DNA from: Heloderma charlesbogerti
Lineage: Eukaryota; Chordata; Lepidosauria; Squamata; Helodermatidae
Direction of reading: 5' to 3'
NCBI GenBank assembly: GCA_026122225.1
Contig: JANEZZ010001860.1
Coordinates: forward strand, 124,001 to 188,000
DNA length: 64,000 nucleotides
Of the stretch, positions 63,381-64,000 are shown one piece after another (position 1 is the first letter of the stretch; each line of letters opens with the position of its first letter). A program made the translations under genes and the position numbers. The notes below the pieces were generated by a model. That model made no database searches. It saw nothing but the letters and a program-made list of their open reading frames with translations, and was not told the DNA's origin.

Positions 63381-64000
63381 ACAAGAAGATGCACAGAACT
63401 TCTAAGACCAGAAGGTGGGATATATACATTCTAAAGAACAACAGTGAATAAAATCATAATGTTCATCAGCTTCTGTGACTTCTAAGACTATGTACTGAGA
63501 TTTGGGACACAAAGGTAACTGTAGTTTGGCATTTGTCACATCCAGGGAAACAAAGTTACACCTGCGTCTACATTACCTGGCATACACACACCCTAGTTGG
63601 ACCAAGTTCTAGACATACAGGAGACCCAATGTGGAAAACTGACCTACTGGGCGGGGGCAGGCTTTGCTCTGAAGCTTCTTTAAACAGCCTCATAGGTACA
63701 GGGCCCATGAACTTGCAGTGGCCAAAAGCCTCCTTCCTTAAATACGAAGATGGGGTCCATATATAGCCACACAAGCCAAGGTCCACTGGACAGTAAACCA
63801 CATTCACAAAGCAAGAACCAAGCAGAAAATTAAAAAGGAGAATGCAAAGCACAGTACAAGATGTGCATTTTCTGGAGCAGCTGAGGGGTGACTACTACGC
63901 AAGTGAGAAAGCAAAGATGGCAGCTTCCAGGAGAGCTGCTGCACATCGTCTGCTGTAGCAAACATGCTGGGCAGAATGCCCTGCAGCGCCTTCAAGATGG
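63381..64000. other. Unassigned right end of the window
   Basis: No repeat recognised. On the minus strand an ATG-led open frame enters from 63,995 (MKALQGILPSMFATADDV) and runs to 63,804. It is GC-moderate and non-repetitive, and could be an exon of GIGYF1's leader or of the next gene, but no motif identifies it. Confidence 0.3.

Overview
This is vertebrate nuclear DNA, most likely from a squamate reptile (lizard or snake). It holds two multi-exon protein genes in a background crowded with CR1 and L2-type LINE retrotransposons, BovB/Sauria-SINE-type 3' tails and palindromic hAT-like MITEs, a mixture typical of squamates. No CRISPR array, operon, prophage or bacterial feature was seen.

The two genes are GNB2 (G-protein beta-2 subunit, + strand) and GIGYF1 (GRB10-interacting GYF protein 1, - strand). 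They converge tail to tail, the arrangement I recall for human 7q22. GNB2 has a GC-rich promoter and untranslated exon 1 (about 13.8-15.3 kb, splice donor after 14,736), a 6.8-kb first intron and nine coding exons (21,551-28,511). These sum exactly to a 340-residue seven-blade WD40 protein. GIGYF1 reads leftwards from its ATG at 52,243 to its stop at 36,978 through 25 coding exons whose reading phases all agree. The model is 1,105 residues, with a 4EHP-binding motif near the N-terminus and a GYF domain near residue 540. A short 5' UTR exon lies at 52,928-52,999. A long, nearly repeat-free 3' UTR probably runs to a poly(A) signal at 31,372-31,377.

Layout: 1-13.6 kb is almost wholly LINE debris, including a near-full-length CR1 (3,532-7,634, - strand) inserted into an L2-type element (about 2,890-10,007, + strand), and a second L2-type element (11.4-13.6 kb) carrying a BovB-type tail with an 11-bp target-site duplication. 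13.8-28.7 kb is GNB2. 28.7-31.4 kb is intergenic. 31.4-53.0 kb is GIGYF1. 53.0-57.9 kb is repeat-rich GIGYF1 upstream or 5' UTR intron sequence. 57,935-62,062 is a second near-full-length CR1 (+ strand), inverted relative to the first and about 95% similar to it in protein by eye. 62.1-64.0 kb is mostly unassigned.

The two genes act in unrelated processes: GNB2 in heterotrimeric G-protein signalling, and GIGYF1 in 4EHP-dependent translational repression and mRNA decay. The less ordinary observations are a nonsense codon shared by both long CR1 copies at the same ORF2 position, a GIGYF1 exon that resembles GIGYF2 more than mammalian GIGYF1, a cluster of Pumilio-type motifs in the GIGYF1 3' UTR, and several large hairpin elements inside introns. 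No wholly new biological system is evident. All assignments rest on reading the sequence and on remembered family features; no database search was run.
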